From: Glo-17 sp964637835
GTDB taxonomy: Bacteria; Krumholzibacteriota; Krumholzibacteriia; LZORAL124-64-63
Direction of reading: 5' to 3'
Assembly: GCA_964637835.1 (NCBI GenBank)
Contig: CAZWYF010000001.1
Location: 1-64,000 of the forward strand
DNA: 64,000 bases
Each line of letters begins with the position of its first letter. Positions within the stretch are counted from its first letter, which is position 1. The notes under the pieces were generated by a model, which saw only the letters and a program-made list of their open reading frames with translations, made no database searches and had not been told where the DNA came from. Shown piece after piece: positions 15,335 to 25,694 of this stretch. The translations under genes were made by a program, and so were the position numbers.

Positions 15335-17239
15335 TTGCCCACCGCCGATCCCGCCGATCTCGGTCCCGAATTCTTCCGTGCCGTGGTGGACCGCGGCCCG
15401 GACGCCGTGTTCCTGGCCGACCGTGCGGGGCGCTACCTCTACGTGAACGAGGCGGCCTGCCGGCTGAGCGGCTACTCGCGGGAGGAGTTGCTCGTGCGCG
15501 GGGTCGACGACCTGAGCTGGGGCCCCGATCCGGTGCAACAGGAGGAACACTTCCGGCGGGTCCGGGCCGAGGGCGCGGCCACGGGCGAGTATCCCTTCCG
15601 CCATCGGGATGGGAGCCAGCGGTGGTGGCGGATCGACGCCTTCGGGATCCCCGGCGAGCGGTTCGTGGCCATCGTGCGCGACGTGACCGCCGAGCGGGCC
15701 ACCGCCGAGGCGCTCGAGCGCGAGCGGATCCGCCTGCAGCGCGCGCAGGACGTGGCGGCGGTGGGCTGGTGGGAGTTCGATCTCGAGCGGCGGACGGTCG
15801 ACGCATCGGACGTGACGCGCCGGATCTACGGCATCCCCGACGGCGAGGAGCTGACCATCGCCGCGGTCCAGGAGATCCCCCTGTCCCGGTATCGTGCCAC
15901 CCTCGATGCAGCCCTCGCGGCCCTGATCGAGCGCCAGGAACCCTACGAGCAGGAATTCGAGATCCAGCGTCCGGACGACGGCGCCATCCGCACCATCTTC
16001 TCGCGGGCCGAACACGATCCGGATCAGCGCCGCGTCTTCGGCGTCCTGCAGGACATCACCCGCCTGCGCCGGACCGAGGCCGCGCTGCAGGAGAGCGAGG
16101 AGCGGTTGCGCCAGGCCCAGAAGATGGAGGCGGTGGGTCGTCTGGCCGGAGGCGTGGCTCACGATTTCAACAACCTGCTGACCCCGATCCTGGGTTTTGC
16201 GGAGCTGGTCCAGCAGGACCTGCCGGCGGACGATCCGCACCGGGAGGATCTGGCCACCGTGGTGCGCGCGGCCGAGCGCGCCCGCGACCTCACCGCCCAG
16301 CTGCTCGCCTTCGGTCGCAAGCAGATGCTGCAGATGCGCACGCTGGATCTCAATCAGGTGATCACCGAGAGCCAGCCCATGCTCCGGCGTCTGCTGCGGG
16401 AGGACATCCGGCTGCAGACCGCGCTCGATGCCGCCCTCGGCGCCGTCCGGGCCGACCTCTCGCAGATCCACAACGTGCTGATCAACCTGGTGGTCAATGC
16501 GGCGGACGCCATGCCCGCTGGTGGCGACCTGACCATCGAGACCACCAACGTCTCGCTGGATTCCGCCTATGCCGATGCCCACCCGGGCAGCCGGCCGGGC
16601 CCCCACGTCATGCTCGCGGTGAGCGACACCGGGCAGGGCATGGACCCGCAGACGCTGGCCATGGTCTTCGAGCCCTTCTTCACCACCAAGGGCGTGGATC
16701 AGGGCATCGGACTGGGCCTGGCCACGGTCCATGGCATCGTCAAGCAGCACGAGGGCAGCATCTACGCCTACAGCGAGCCCGGCCGCGGCAGCATCTTCAA
16801 GGTCTACCTGCCGCTGGCCGAGGGCCCGGTGGAGGACCTGCCGGACGAGGAGGCCGTCCGGGATCTGCGTGGTGCCGAGCGGATCCTCGTGGTGGAGGAC
16901 GATGCCGCGGTGCGTGGGCTGGCCGAGGTGGTGCTGCGGAAGTTCGGCTACGAGGTGGTCGCCGCCGCGGACGCGGAGGCGGCGGTGGCGCTGGCCCGGT
17001 CGGGAGCCGAGCCGTGCGCGCTGCTGCTGACGGACGTGGTGATGCCCGGCATGAACGGCGCCCAGCTCCATCGTGAACTGTCGGTCAGCTGGCCGGAACT
17101 GCCGGTGCTCTACATGTCCGGTTACACCGCCAACGTCATCGCCCACCACGGCATTCTCGCCGAGGGCGTGCACTTCCTCTCCAAGCCGTTCACGCCGCGC
17201 AGCCTGGGGGCGCGGGTCCGCGAGGTGCTCGACGGCTGA
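15335..17239 (+). CDS. soluble PAS-PAS hybrid histidine kinase with receiver domain
   Basis: A 634-residue cytosolic signalling protein without TM segments: PAS (about 10-125), second PAS/PAC (about 135-250), HisKA with VAHDFNNLL (phospho-acceptor H276), HATPase with NLVVNAADAM, DTGQGMD and GIGLGLATVHGIVK, and a C-terminal receiver domain with phospho-acceptor D567 in LLLTDVVMPGMNG and a KPF motif. The architecture is common among environmental bacteria; the signal and output are unknown. TTG 15335 is used because GGAGG (15323-15327) precedes it by seven bases. No partner regulator is adjacent. Confidence 0.88.
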   Translation: MPTADPADLGPEFFRAVVDRGPDAVFLADRAGRYLYVNEAACRLSGYSREELLVRGVDDLSWGPDPVQQEEHFRRVRAEGAATGEYPFRHRDGSQRWWRIDAFGIPGERFVAIVRDVTAERATAEALERERIRLQRAQDVAAVGWWEFDLERRTVDASDVTRRIYGIPDGEELTIAAVQEIPLSRYRATLDAALAALIERQEPYEQEFEIQRPDDGAIRTIFSRAEHDPDQRRVFGVLQDITRLRRTEAALQESEERLRQAQKMEAVGRLAGGVAHDFNNLLTPILGFAELVQQDLPADDPHREDLATVVRAAERARDLTAQLLAFGRKQMLQMRTLDLNQVITESQPMLRRLLREDIRLQTALDAALGAVRADLSQIHNVLINLVVNAADAMPAGGDLTIETTNVSLDSAYADAHPGSRPGPHVMLAVSDTGQGMDPQTLAMVFEPFFTTKGVDQGIGLGLATVHGIVKQHEGSIYAYSEPGRGSIFKVYLPLAEGPVEDLPDEEAVRDLRGAERILVVEDDAAVRGLAEVVLRKFGYEVVAAADAEAAVALARSGAEPCALLLTDVVMPGMNGAQLHRELSVSWPELPVLYMSGYTANVIAHHGILAEGVHFLSKPFTPRSLGARVREVLDG

Positions 17240-17317
17240 TCCGCCGGTGGTGCGCCGATCACTCCACTTCCGGGAGCGCCATCGCCGGGACGGCGCCGGC
17301 CAGGCACGAGGCGGGGA

Positions 17318-17833
17318 TCAGTCGAGCTGCTCGAGGAAGGCCACCATGAAGGCCGGCAGATCGCCGGGATGGCGCGAGGTGACCAGGTTGCCGTCGATCA
17401 CCACCTCCTCGTCCACCCAGTCGGCGCCGGCGTTGACCATGTCGTCCCGGATGGAGGCGAAGCTGGTGACGCGCTTGCCGGCCACCAGGCCGGCGGAGAT
17501 GAGCACCCAGCCCGCGTGGCAGATGGCGGCGATGGGCGCCCCCTTGCGGCCCAGTTCGCGGACCAGGGCGATCATGCCCTCGTGGCGGCGCATCAGGTCG
17601 GGGGAGTAGCCGCCGGGAATCACCGCGCCGGCGAAGTCGCCGGCCGCGACCTCGTCCACGGTGCGGTCCGCCTGGGCGGGGTAGCTGCCCTTCTTGCCGG
17701 TGTAGGTGCGGCGCTCGGGAGCCACCAGGACCGGCTCCCAGCCGGCCTCGCGCAGGCGGTGGTAGGGGTACCACAGTTCCAGTTCCTCGTAGTGGTCCTC
17801 CAGCAGGATGGCGATGCGGCGTCCGTCGGCCAT
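17318..17833 (-). CDS. DJ-1/PfpI family protein
   Basis: A 171-residue protein with the flavodoxin-like DJ-1/PfpI fold. The nucleophile elbow AICHAGW has Cys105 followed by His106, and an acidic residue sits in the N-terminal YEELEL. IPGGYSPDLMR and SFASIRDDMVNAGADWVDEEVVIDGNLVTSR match the PfpI/YhbO branch. That branch has been described as a protease or a glyoxalase/deglycase and is linked to stress protection. Exact activity is uncertain. ATG 17833 has AAGGAG upstream. It stands alone, convergent with the kinase gene. Confidence 0.88.
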   Translation of the reverse strand: MADGRRIAILLEDHYEELELWYPYHRLREAGWEPVLVAPERRTYTGKKGSYPAQADRTVDEVAAGDFAGAVIPGGYSPDLMRRHEGMIALVRELGRKGAPIAAICHAGWVLISAGLVAGKRVTSFASIRDDMVNAGADWVDEEVVIDGNLVTSRHPGDLPAFMVAFLEQLD

Positions 17834-17917
17834 GGCCGCTCCTTTCGGTTGGCGTCGTGCGTCCTCTCCGTCAAGCTAGAGCGGATCCCGGGATCGACAA
17901 CCGGGACAACAGGGGGC

Positions 17918-17946
17918 TTTTCGCCGGCCGCTGGAGCGGTTACAGT
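17918..17946 (+). promoter_or_regulatory. possible promoter of the aldolase gene
   Basis: TTTTCG (17918-17923) and TACAGT (17941-17946) are 17 bases apart. The -10 box is good and the -35 box weak. The leader to the ATG at 18027 can form a small hairpin with CGCTTG (17965-17970) and CAAGCG (17980-17985). Confidence 0.4.
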
Positions 17947-18026
17947 TGCCGCCGCCAGCGATCGCGCTTGATTGAGGGGCAAGCGAGCGTTCCCGACCAG
18001 CCCCAAAACCCGGAAGGGGGATCTTC

Positions 18027-19082
<1,056 letters not shown>

Positions 19083-19126
19083 CCGCGCGGGCGGCATCGA
19101 TCCTGCTGCCCGTCGGCACACGCAGC

Positions 19127-19152
19127 GCGGCCCCGTCCGAGGACGGGGCCGC
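19127..19152. terminator. hairpin terminator after the aldolase gene
   Basis: GCGGCCCCGTCC (19127-19138) pairs perfectly with GGACGGGGCCGC (19141-19152) and is followed by TTCTCT. It lies between convergent genes, so it may serve both. Confidence 0.7.
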
Positions 19153-19209
19153 TTCTCTGCAGGCGCCGGCAGGCGGACCGCGCCGGGTGCAGGCCGCGGG
19201 GGGCGACTC

Positions 19210-20010
19210 TTACTCGCCCCCGGTGCCGTCAGCGCTCCCGGCGGTGTCGTCGGTGAGCGCCTGGATCTCCGCCGGCAGCGCGAAGACGGCGTCGTCGATG
19301 GGCTCGAAGTTCACCGACTCGAAGGTCATCACCTGCTGCATCCCCATCATCGACTGCTCGGTCTTCGTGGCGATCCTGATGCCATCGAATTCCTGGTACT
19401 CCTTGATGGCGGAGGTGGTGGGGATGGCGCCCATGGGCGTGTGCTGCTCGGACTCCATGCCCACGAGCAGTCCGGTCTCCTGCGAGAAGAAATGCTGCGC
19501 GGTGATGCCGTCGTCCGAGACCACCTCGATCTGGTACGCGGGCGTTCCCTGGAAGTCGGCCGCGCCGACCATGGTCAGCGATTCGTAGTCCTCGTCCTTG
19601 TAGAGCATGGCGTCGAAGTCGGCCTGGTCGGCGGTCTGGGCGAGGGCCTTGCCGGTCATCACCTGGGCGCCCGTGGCCGGATCGATGGCCCAGGCCACGC
19701 CGTCCAGGTAGCCCTGGCGCACGGTGCCGTAGCCGGGGATCTCGATCTCCACCATCATCTGATCCGGGGCCTTGGCCCGGGCGACCATGGCGCCCTGCAT
19801 GCCCTGGGCGGGGATGGCGAAGGTCCCGCGGGTGGTCATGGATTCCATCTCGGCCAGCTTCTCGCCGCCGACAACCTCCACGAAGCGGTCGAGGACCTCG
19901 CGGGCGGTGGGCAGATCGTCCTGGGCCGAGGTGGGTGTGGCGGCCAGCAGCGCCGCGAGGGCGAGGACCGGCAGCAGCCGGCGGGCGAGGTCTGCGAAGC
20001 GTCGGGTCAT
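19210..20010 (-). CDS. secreted LolA-like protein of unknown function
   Basis: A 266-residue exported protein. A signal peptide (MTRRFADLARRLLPVLALAA, cleavage after TSAQ near 30) precedes a beta-rich region like the LolA/outer-membrane-lipoprotein-sorting fold: TRGTFAIPAQGMQG, GYLDGVAWAIDPATG, YQIEVVSDDG, ETGLLVGMES and YQEFDGIRIATK. Such proteins often carry lipids in the periplasm, but this one is not LolA itself. I use ATG 20010, with GAGGAG upstream, rather than 20100, which lacks a site. It follows an S41 peptidase gene by 70 bases and is probably in the same unit. Confidence 0.75.
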   Translation of the reverse strand: MTRRFADLARRLLPVLALAALLAATPTSAQDDLPTAREVLDRFVEVVGGEKLAEMESMTTRGTFAIPAQGMQGAMVARAKAPDQMMVEIEIPGYGTVRQGYLDGVAWAIDPATGAQVMTGKALAQTADQADFDAMLYKDEDYESLTMVGAADFQGTPAYQIEVVSDDGITAQHFFSQETGLLVGMESEQHTPMGAIPTTSAIKEYQEFDGIRIATKTEQSMMGMQQVMTFESVNFEPIDDAVFALPAEIQALTDDTAGSADGTGGE

Positions 20011-20051
20011 GAGCGATCTCCTCGTGCAGGGGCCCCGCGGGGCCCGGGTAA

Positions 20052-20071
20052 CGCGGCCGCTCGCGGCCGCG
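20052..20071 (-). terminator. weak hairpin between the S41 peptidase and LolA-like genes
   Basis: CGCGGCCGC (20052-20060) and GCGGCCGCG (20063-20071) can pair with a two-base loop. It may attenuate transcription into the downstream gene. The short loop and the self-complementary units make this uncertain. Confidence 0.25.
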
Positions 20072-20080
20072 GCGGTCGTC

Positions 20081-21457
20081 TCAGCGGGTCGTGCGGTCAT
20101 CGGTGTTCTCGTGGACGATCCAGTCCACGGCGGCCTCCAGGGGGGCGTCGCGGCCGGCGAGGAGGTCGTCCCGCCGCAGCGGCACCTCCTGGTCCGGGAT
20201 CACGCCGCGGCCCTCGAGGCGCACGCTGTCGGGAGAGATGAAGTCGGCGAAGGCGAACTGCAGCACGTCGCCGCTGGGCAGGGTCTCCAGGCGCGAGGGC
20301 AGGGCCTGGCCGCCGGAGGTGGTGCCGAAGACGCGGGCGCGGCCGTGGGCCTGCAGGCCCTGGGCGAAGATCTCCGACGTGCTCATGCTCAGGCCGTCCT
20401 GCAGGATGGCCAGCGGACCGGCGAAGGGATCGACGCGCTGGCCCGCGCGGTTGGTCAGGCGCGGGTTGACGCGGAACTGCAGGTTCGTCTGGCGGGTGCG
20501 CATCTCGCCCAGGGAGACCCGCTCGTCGAGGAAATGGCCGGCCATGCCCATGGCCATCCCGCCCACGCCGCCCAGGTTGCCGCGCAGGTCGAGGACGATG
20601 CCGTCCGCGTCGCGGTAGGTGTCCATGGCGGCATCGAATTGCCCGGCGATGGGCAGCAGCCAGATGTTGAAGCGGATCAGGCCGAGGCGCTGGCCATCAC
20701 GCTCGAGCCAGCGGTGGTCGAGCCGGGTGTTCAGCGGCGGCATGTTGCCCAGCTTGTTGACCTCGCCGGGGAGGGTGGCGCGGGTGAGGGTGAGCGTCTG
20801 CTCCCGGTCCCCGGCGTCGGCCAGGGTCACGGTGACCTCGCTGCCCACCGGCCCGCGCACCAGGGCCTCGGCCAGGGACCAGAGCCGGATCTCGCGGTCG
20901 GCGGGCTCGAGGTCGTCGCCGATCTTCTCGATCACCGTGGCGAAGCGGGTCTCGCCCACGCTCTCGAGGATCCAGCCGGGGGCGATGCCGGCCCGGGCGG
21001 CGGGGGAATCGGCGTCCACCTCGGTGACCAGGATGCGGTCGTCCAGGAGGCGCAGCTGCAGGCCCAGGCCGCCGCGGTCGCTGCCGGAGGCCTCGGCGTC
21101 CGTGACGTCGGCCTCGGCCAGGGCATCGGCCGCATCCCGCGGCATGAGGCCGAAGTGGGACAGGCCGGTGCGGGCGATCATCCGGTTGATCACCGCGTGC
21201 AGGCTATCGAGGCTGGCGGTGCGGGCCTGCGGGCGCAGTTCCGCGCGCACGGCGTCCCAGTCCACGCCCTCGTGACCGGGGTCGTAGTGGTTGCGGTCGA
21301 TGAGGGCCCAGGCGGAGTCGAAGGTGGCCACGGCCAGGTCCGGCTCGATGGGCGTGGTCTGCGGCGCCGGTGCGGTGCCCGAGCAGGCGCTCAGGCCCGC
21401 GACGGTGGCGGCCAGCAGGAGCGTGCCCGCCAGGGGGCGACGGAATGGTCCCTTCAT
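20081..21457 (-). CDS. S41-family (C-terminal processing) peptidase lipoprotein
   Basis: A 458-residue lipoprotein: a signal peptide ends in the lipobox L-S-A-C near residue 25. A PDZ-like region (GGLGLQLRLLDDRILVTEVDADSPAARAG) precedes the S41 core with VLDLRGNLGG and the S-M-S-T-S-E-I-F serine motif, then a C-terminal GVIPDQEVPL. S41 enzymes use a Ser-Lys dyad; the family includes tail-specific proteases and tricorn-like peptidases. I prefer ATG 21457 (MKGPFRR), nine bases after a GAGG, though ATG 21466 is also in frame. The target is unknown. Confidence 0.85.
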   Translation of the reverse strand: MKGPFRRPLAGTLLLAATVAGLSACSGTAPAPQTTPIEPDLAVATFDSAWALIDRNHYDPGHEGVDWDAVRAELRPQARTASLDSLHAVINRMIARTGLSHFGLMPRDAADALAEADVTDAEASGSDRGGLGLQLRLLDDRILVTEVDADSPAARAGIAPGWILESVGETRFATVIEKIGDDLEPADREIRLWSLAEALVRGPVGSEVTVTLADAGDREQTLTLTRATLPGEVNKLGNMPPLNTRLDHRWLERDGQRLGLIRFNIWLLPIAGQFDAAMDTYRDADGIVLDLRGNLGGVGGMAMGMAGHFLDERVSLGEMRTRQTNLQFRVNPRLTNRAGQRVDPFAGPLAILQDGLSMSTSEIFAQGLQAHGRARVFGTTSGGQALPSRLETLPSGDVLQFAFADFISPDSVRLEGRGVIPDQEVPLRRDDLLAGRDAPLEAAVDWIVHENTDDRTTR

Positions 21458-21572
21458 GGTCGACATCCTCGGTCGGGGTGCGGGGGTGCTGCCGAGGGTA
21501 CGATGCGCAGCGCGCCCAGAAAAGTTGCGTTTCGCGGCCATGACAAGGCCCGCACGGCGGGCGCGAGGATCT

Positions 21573-22946
21573 TCAGGCGGGTCGGCCGTCCCGGGCGGCG
21601 CCGGGCAGGTCCCGCGCGAGGGTGGCGAGGTCCACGTTCTCGGCGGATTCGGCGAGCCGGGCCGCCATGGCGCGCCAGCGGGCGAGCACTGGCTCGAGGG
21701 CGGCCTCGGTGTCGCTGGCGGGATCCTCGCCGTCGTGGTCGCAGGCGGCCGCGACGTCGCTCAGGCGCGTCGTGGTGGGGTCGCGGGCGGGGGTCCAGGC
21801 GGAGACCTCGCCGTCGCGGTGCCGGACCGCCACCATCAGGCCGGCGCGCTCGAGCGATCGCAGCGCCCGGTTGACCAGGCGGACGGGGGCGTCGAGGATC
21901 TCGGCCAGCTCGGCGCCCGTGGGCGGTTCCTGGCCCGCGCCGAAGCGCCGGGCGCAGAGGGCGGCCACGGCCATGGCCAGGACGCGGCGCCGGTGGTGGC
22001 TGGCGTTCTCGGCCCCGCGCTCGCGGGCATGGTGGCCGGCGTTGTCCACGGCGTAGGCCATCTCGGCGCCCAGCAGCACGATGGTCCAGCTGACGTGCAG
22101 CCAGACCAGCAGCAGCGGCAGGGCGGCGAAGCCGCCGTACACCGCGCTGGCGCGGGCGGCGCCGATCTGGAACTGCAGGTAGACGAGCTGGATCAGCTGG
22201 GTGAGGGTGCCGGCCACCACGCCGGCGGTGAGGCCGGCGCGCCAGCTGACGCCGGTGTTGGGCATGGTCAGGTAGAGCAGCGTCAGCAGCAGCCAGATGA
22301 TGGTGTAGGGCACCACGCTCATGGCGATCTGGACCAGATCGCCCAGGTGGGCGATGGGCCCGACCTCGGGCATGGCGCCGGCCACCCGGGCGCCCACGAA
22401 GACCGCGCCGCTGCTGGCCAGCAGCAGCAGGATGGGCGCGGCGATCACCATGGCCAGGTAGTCGGTGAGCTTGCGCACGGCGGTCCGTGCGCGGGTCACG
22501 CCCCAGATGGCGTTGAAGGACTTCTCGATGTTCCCGAACAGGCGGATCACCGACCACAGCAGCACCAGCACGCCCACGCCGGCCACCACGCCGCCGCTGG
22601 TGCTGGCGAGCATGGAATGGGTGAACTCGAGCACGCGGTCGGTGACCTGCTCCTGCAGCACCAGGCGCTCGCGCAGGGCGGCCTCCAGGGCGCTCTCCAG
22701 GCCGAAGCCCTTGGCGATGCCGAAGGCCAGGGCCAGGATGGGCACGATGGAAAGCAGCGTGTAGTACGTCAGGGCCGAGGCGCGCAGCTGGAGCTTGTCC
22801 TCCCAGAAGCCGCGGGCCACCAGCACCACGATGCGCAGGACGCGGCGCACGAAGGACGGCGGGTCCTCGTGATCGGCTCCGCGCCCCTCCCAGATGTCGT
22901 GCTGCAGGAAGCGCCGCCAGCGGCGCCATCGGTCGCCGAGGGACAT
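21573..22946 (-). CDS. YihY/BrkB-family membrane protein with C-terminal winged helix
   Basis: A 457-residue inner-membrane protein. The YihY (UPF0761) core has ASALTYYTLLSIVPILALAFG near 55-75, IRLFGNIEKSFNAIWG and AVYGGFAALPLLLVWLHVSW. After six TMs (about 55-315) comes a cytosolic tail of about 140 residues with a winged-helix-like segment (PTGAELAEILDAPVRLVNRALRSLERAGLM) as in YihY proteins fused to an HTH. The function of the family is not settled. ATG 22946 has GAGGAG upstream and lies two bases after the S9 peptidase stop, so the two are cotranscribed. Confidence 0.85.
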   Translation of the reverse strand: MSLGDRWRRWRRFLQHDIWEGRGADHEDPPSFVRRVLRIVVLVARGFWEDKLQLRASALTYYTLLSIVPILALAFGIAKGFGLESALEAALRERLVLQEQVTDRVLEFTHSMLASTSGGVVAGVGVLVLLWSVIRLFGNIEKSFNAIWGVTRARTAVRKLTDYLAMVIAAPILLLLASSGAVFVGARVAGAMPEVGPIAHLGDLVQIAMSVVPYTIIWLLLTLLYLTMPNTGVSWRAGLTAGVVAGTLTQLIQLVYLQFQIGAARASAVYGGFAALPLLLVWLHVSWTIVLLGAEMAYAVDNAGHHARERGAENASHHRRRVLAMAVAALCARRFGAGQEPPTGAELAEILDAPVRLVNRALRSLERAGLMVAVRHRDGEVSAWTPARDPTTTRLSDVAAACDHDGEDPASDTEAALEPVLARWRAMAARLAESAENVDLATLARDLPGAARDGRPA

Positions 22947-22948
22947 GA

Positions 22949-25546
22949 TCACTCCTCGGGATAGAGCGCCTGCCACCATTGCGGGCGCTCCTTCAGGTAC
23001 CGGGCGAAGTAGGCCAGGATGGTGTCGTTCCAGACGATGCGCTGATCGTGGTCCAGCACCCAGTGGTCCTGGCCCTGGATCTGGACGTACTCCACGTCGC
23101 GGCCCAGGAGCTTGAGCGCGGTGAAGATCTGGTCGCTCTCGCCCACCGGCACGTTGGTGTCGCTGTCGCCGTGCAGCAGCAGCAGCGGGGTGTGGATCCT
23201 GTCGGCGTGGAAGAGGGCGCTCTGCTCCACGTAGAGGTCGCGGTCCTGCCAGGGGAAGGCGTCGGCGAGGGCGCGGGCGCCGTAGGCGTAGCCCCAGAGC
23301 CCCTCGCCCCAGTAGCTGGAGATCGAGGAGATGCCGGCGTGGCTGATGGCCGCGGCGAACATGTCGGTCTGGGTGGTCAGGTACATGGTCAGGAAGCCGC
23401 CGTAGCTGGCGCCGATGCAGCCCACGTGCTCGGGATCGGCGGAGGGGTGGGCGGCGAGGAACGCCTGTGTGGCCTCGATCACCTCCCAGGCGGTGCGCCG
23501 GCCCCAGTCGTTGACGTGACGGGCGGCGAATTCCTGGCCATAGCCGGTGGCCCCGCTGGGCTGGGGCACGTAGACGATGTAGTCCTGGCCTGCCCAGACG
23601 TTCTTGGGATAGCGGCCGCCGAAGCTCACGTCCACCGGCGAGGTGCCGCCGTAGTAATAGACGATCACCGGGTAGGTCTTCTCCGGATCGTGGTCCACGG
23701 GCCAGTAGATGCGGCCGTCCAGCTCCTCGCCGTCGGGCAGAGGCGCCCGCCAGTAGGTGACCTCGCCGAAGGCCACGTCCTGCCACGCCTCGGCGCCCGG
23801 GTCGAGGACGAGGCGGGCGCGCTCGCGCTCCAGGTCGATGGCGAAGACCTGGTCCGGTCGGGTGGCACCGGTGCCCCAGGCCACGGCGGTCTCGCCGTCG
23901 CGGGGCAGGTCCAACCCGCTGGTATACTGCACACCGGTGGTCACGAGCTCCCACCGTGGCCGGTCGCGGCGGGGGTCGCCGCGGTACAGGTTGCGGAACT
24001 GGGTGTCGGTGCAGAGGGCGTAGACCAGGCCGTCGGCCTCCGACCACCAGCACTGCGCCACGTCCGGGCGCAGGTCCAGGCTCAGCGGCACGGCCTCGCC
24101 GCGGTCGCGGTGGTAGAGGTAGAGCTGGCCGGCGTGGTCATTGGCCTGCATGCCCTCGGGCAGGTTGCGGCCCAGGCCGTCGAAGGCGGAGGGCGACCCC
24201 TGCAGCAGCAGGACGTCCGGGTCGGGCCCGTACTCGGCGCCGCCGATCCAGCGGTCGGCCAGGATCTTCTCGGCCTGGAGCGTCGAGAGGTCCAGCTCCC
24301 ACAGCTCGCTGGAGAAGAAGGGACGACCCCCGGCCAGATCCTGATCCTCGAGGAAGAAGAGGAGCCGCTCGCTGTCCGGCGCGATGCGCCAGCTGCCGGG
24401 CGAGAGGGGCCCGGCGGTGAGGCGGCGGGTCAGGCCCGACGGGACGGCGGCCTGCACGAGGTAGCGGCGGTCGCGCCACCAGCCCTGGCGGTCGGCGGGG
24501 TTCTCCACGCGCTTGACCTTGCGCTCGTCCTTCTCGGCCTCCACGCGCACCTCGTGGATCACGAACGTGCCGTCCGGGGCCCACCGGTAGCTACCCATGT
24601 CCTCGACCGCGCGCAGCAGCCGGGTGGTGGCGCCGGACTCGAGGTCCAGGAGCCAGAGGTCGGTGGTGTCGTCCTCGCGGAGCTGGAAGCTGAGCTGCTC
24701 GCCGTCGGGCGCCCAGGCCAGGCCGCGGACCTCGCTGCCGCGCCAGGTGGTGACCAGCTCGCCGTTTCGCGTCTGGCGGATCTCCAGCCAGTTCTCGGGC
24801 TCGCCGCCGGCCGGTCGGCTCTGCAGCTGGATGGCGGCCAGCTCGCCGTCCGGAGAGACGCGGACCGACTGCACGCGGGGGGCGCCGAGGACCAGATGGA
24901 CGTCGGCGGGGCGGCGCGGGTCGGTGCTCGCGCCGAGGGCGTCGGCAGGGATGTCCTCGCCCAGGGTCAGCTGCGCGGCCAGGTTCCAGCCGGCGAGGTC
25001 GTCCGCGGCCACCGTGCGGATCAGCAGGCGGTGGACGCCGGCGGGCAGCTCCAGCTCGGCCTCGCGGGCGGCCGTGTCCGCGTCCTCGGCCTCGCCGAGA
25101 TCCAGCTCCTCGGCGCCCAGCCAGGCGGCCAGGTGGGCGCCCTCGGGACCGGTGAGCCGCAGCGTGGCCTCCTGCCAGCGGTCGCTGCGCAGGTAGCAGG
25201 CCAGCCAGGTCTCGGCCGCGTCGCCGTCGGTGGTCAGGGCCACCGGCAGGGCGGTGCGCCGCCAGCGGAGCTCGCCGCCGGGGGCGGGCACGCGGTCGCC
25301 GTCGCGGGGGCGGGTGAGCGCCACGTCCAGCGACGGCGTGCCGGCCAGGTCGGCCAGGTCCACGCCACGGCTCTCGGCGTCGTGGAACGCCGGCAACGGC
25401 AGCGGGGCCGGGCCGAGCTGCAGGACGTGCTGGACGGTGATGGTGGCCGGCTCGGCGGCGGTCGTCGCGCCGGGCCGTGAGGCCAGCAGGCCGAGGGCCA
25501 GGACGGCGAGGGGCAGCAGGACATGGAGACGGACGCGGTGGTTCAT
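22949..25546 (-). CDS. exported prolyl oligopeptidase-family (S9) peptidase
   Basis: An 865-residue exported serine peptidase. A signal peptide (about 1-30) is followed by a jelly-roll-like N-terminal part, a beta-propeller (about 230-600) and an alpha/beta-hydrolase domain with the nucleophile S714 in GASYGG, an acidic residue in HGDSDTNVP, and His in GQDHWVL. The order matches DPP-IV/acylaminoacyl-peptidase types, which cleave short peptides. It probably works in the periplasm on imported peptides. ATG 25546 has GGGAG upstream. The stop is followed at once by the YihY-family gene. Confidence 0.9.
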   Translation of the reverse strand: MNHRVRLHVLLPLAVLALGLLASRPGATTAAEPATITVQHVLQLGPAPLPLPAFHDAESRGVDLADLAGTPSLDVALTRPRDGDRVPAPGGELRWRRTALPVALTTDGDAAETWLACYLRSDRWQEATLRLTGPEGAHLAAWLGAEELDLGEAEDADTAAREAELELPAGVHRLLIRTVAADDLAGWNLAAQLTLGEDIPADALGASTDPRRPADVHLVLGAPRVQSVRVSPDGELAAIQLQSRPAGGEPENWLEIRQTRNGELVTTWRGSEVRGLAWAPDGEQLSFQLREDDTTDLWLLDLESGATTRLLRAVEDMGSYRWAPDGTFVIHEVRVEAEKDERKVKRVENPADRQGWWRDRRYLVQAAVPSGLTRRLTAGPLSPGSWRIAPDSERLLFFLEDQDLAGGRPFFSSELWELDLSTLQAEKILADRWIGGAEYGPDPDVLLLQGSPSAFDGLGRNLPEGMQANDHAGQLYLYHRDRGEAVPLSLDLRPDVAQCWWSEADGLVYALCTDTQFRNLYRGDPRRDRPRWELVTTGVQYTSGLDLPRDGETAVAWGTGATRPDQVFAIDLERERARLVLDPGAEAWQDVAFGEVTYWRAPLPDGEELDGRIYWPVDHDPEKTYPVIVYYYGGTSPVDVSFGGRYPKNVWAGQDYIVYVPQPSGATGYGQEFAARHVNDWGRRTAWEVIEATQAFLAAHPSADPEHVGCIGASYGGFLTMYLTTQTDMFAAAISHAGISSISSYWGEGLWGYAYGARALADAFPWQDRDLYVEQSALFHADRIHTPLLLLHGDSDTNVPVGESDQIFTALKLLGRDVEYVQIQGQDHWVLDHDQRIVWNDTILAYFARYLKERPQWWQALYPEE

Positions 25547-25694
25547 CGGCGACTCCCGAAGGCTGAGGGCCAGAGCAGGGGCGGGCGACGACCTCCAATC
25601 ATGCCACGCCGTCCGCCGCTGTCCAGCGTGGGGTTGCGCCGGCCTCGCCTCCGGTGGCGGTGCGGGCCGCGGCGCGCCGTCGCCGTGGCGTCGC

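Noticed and set aside
20052..20071. Double NotI-type GCGGCCGC as an attachment site or mobile-element end
   Set aside because: The units are ordinary GC palindromes with no flanking repeat and no integrase or transposase nearby.
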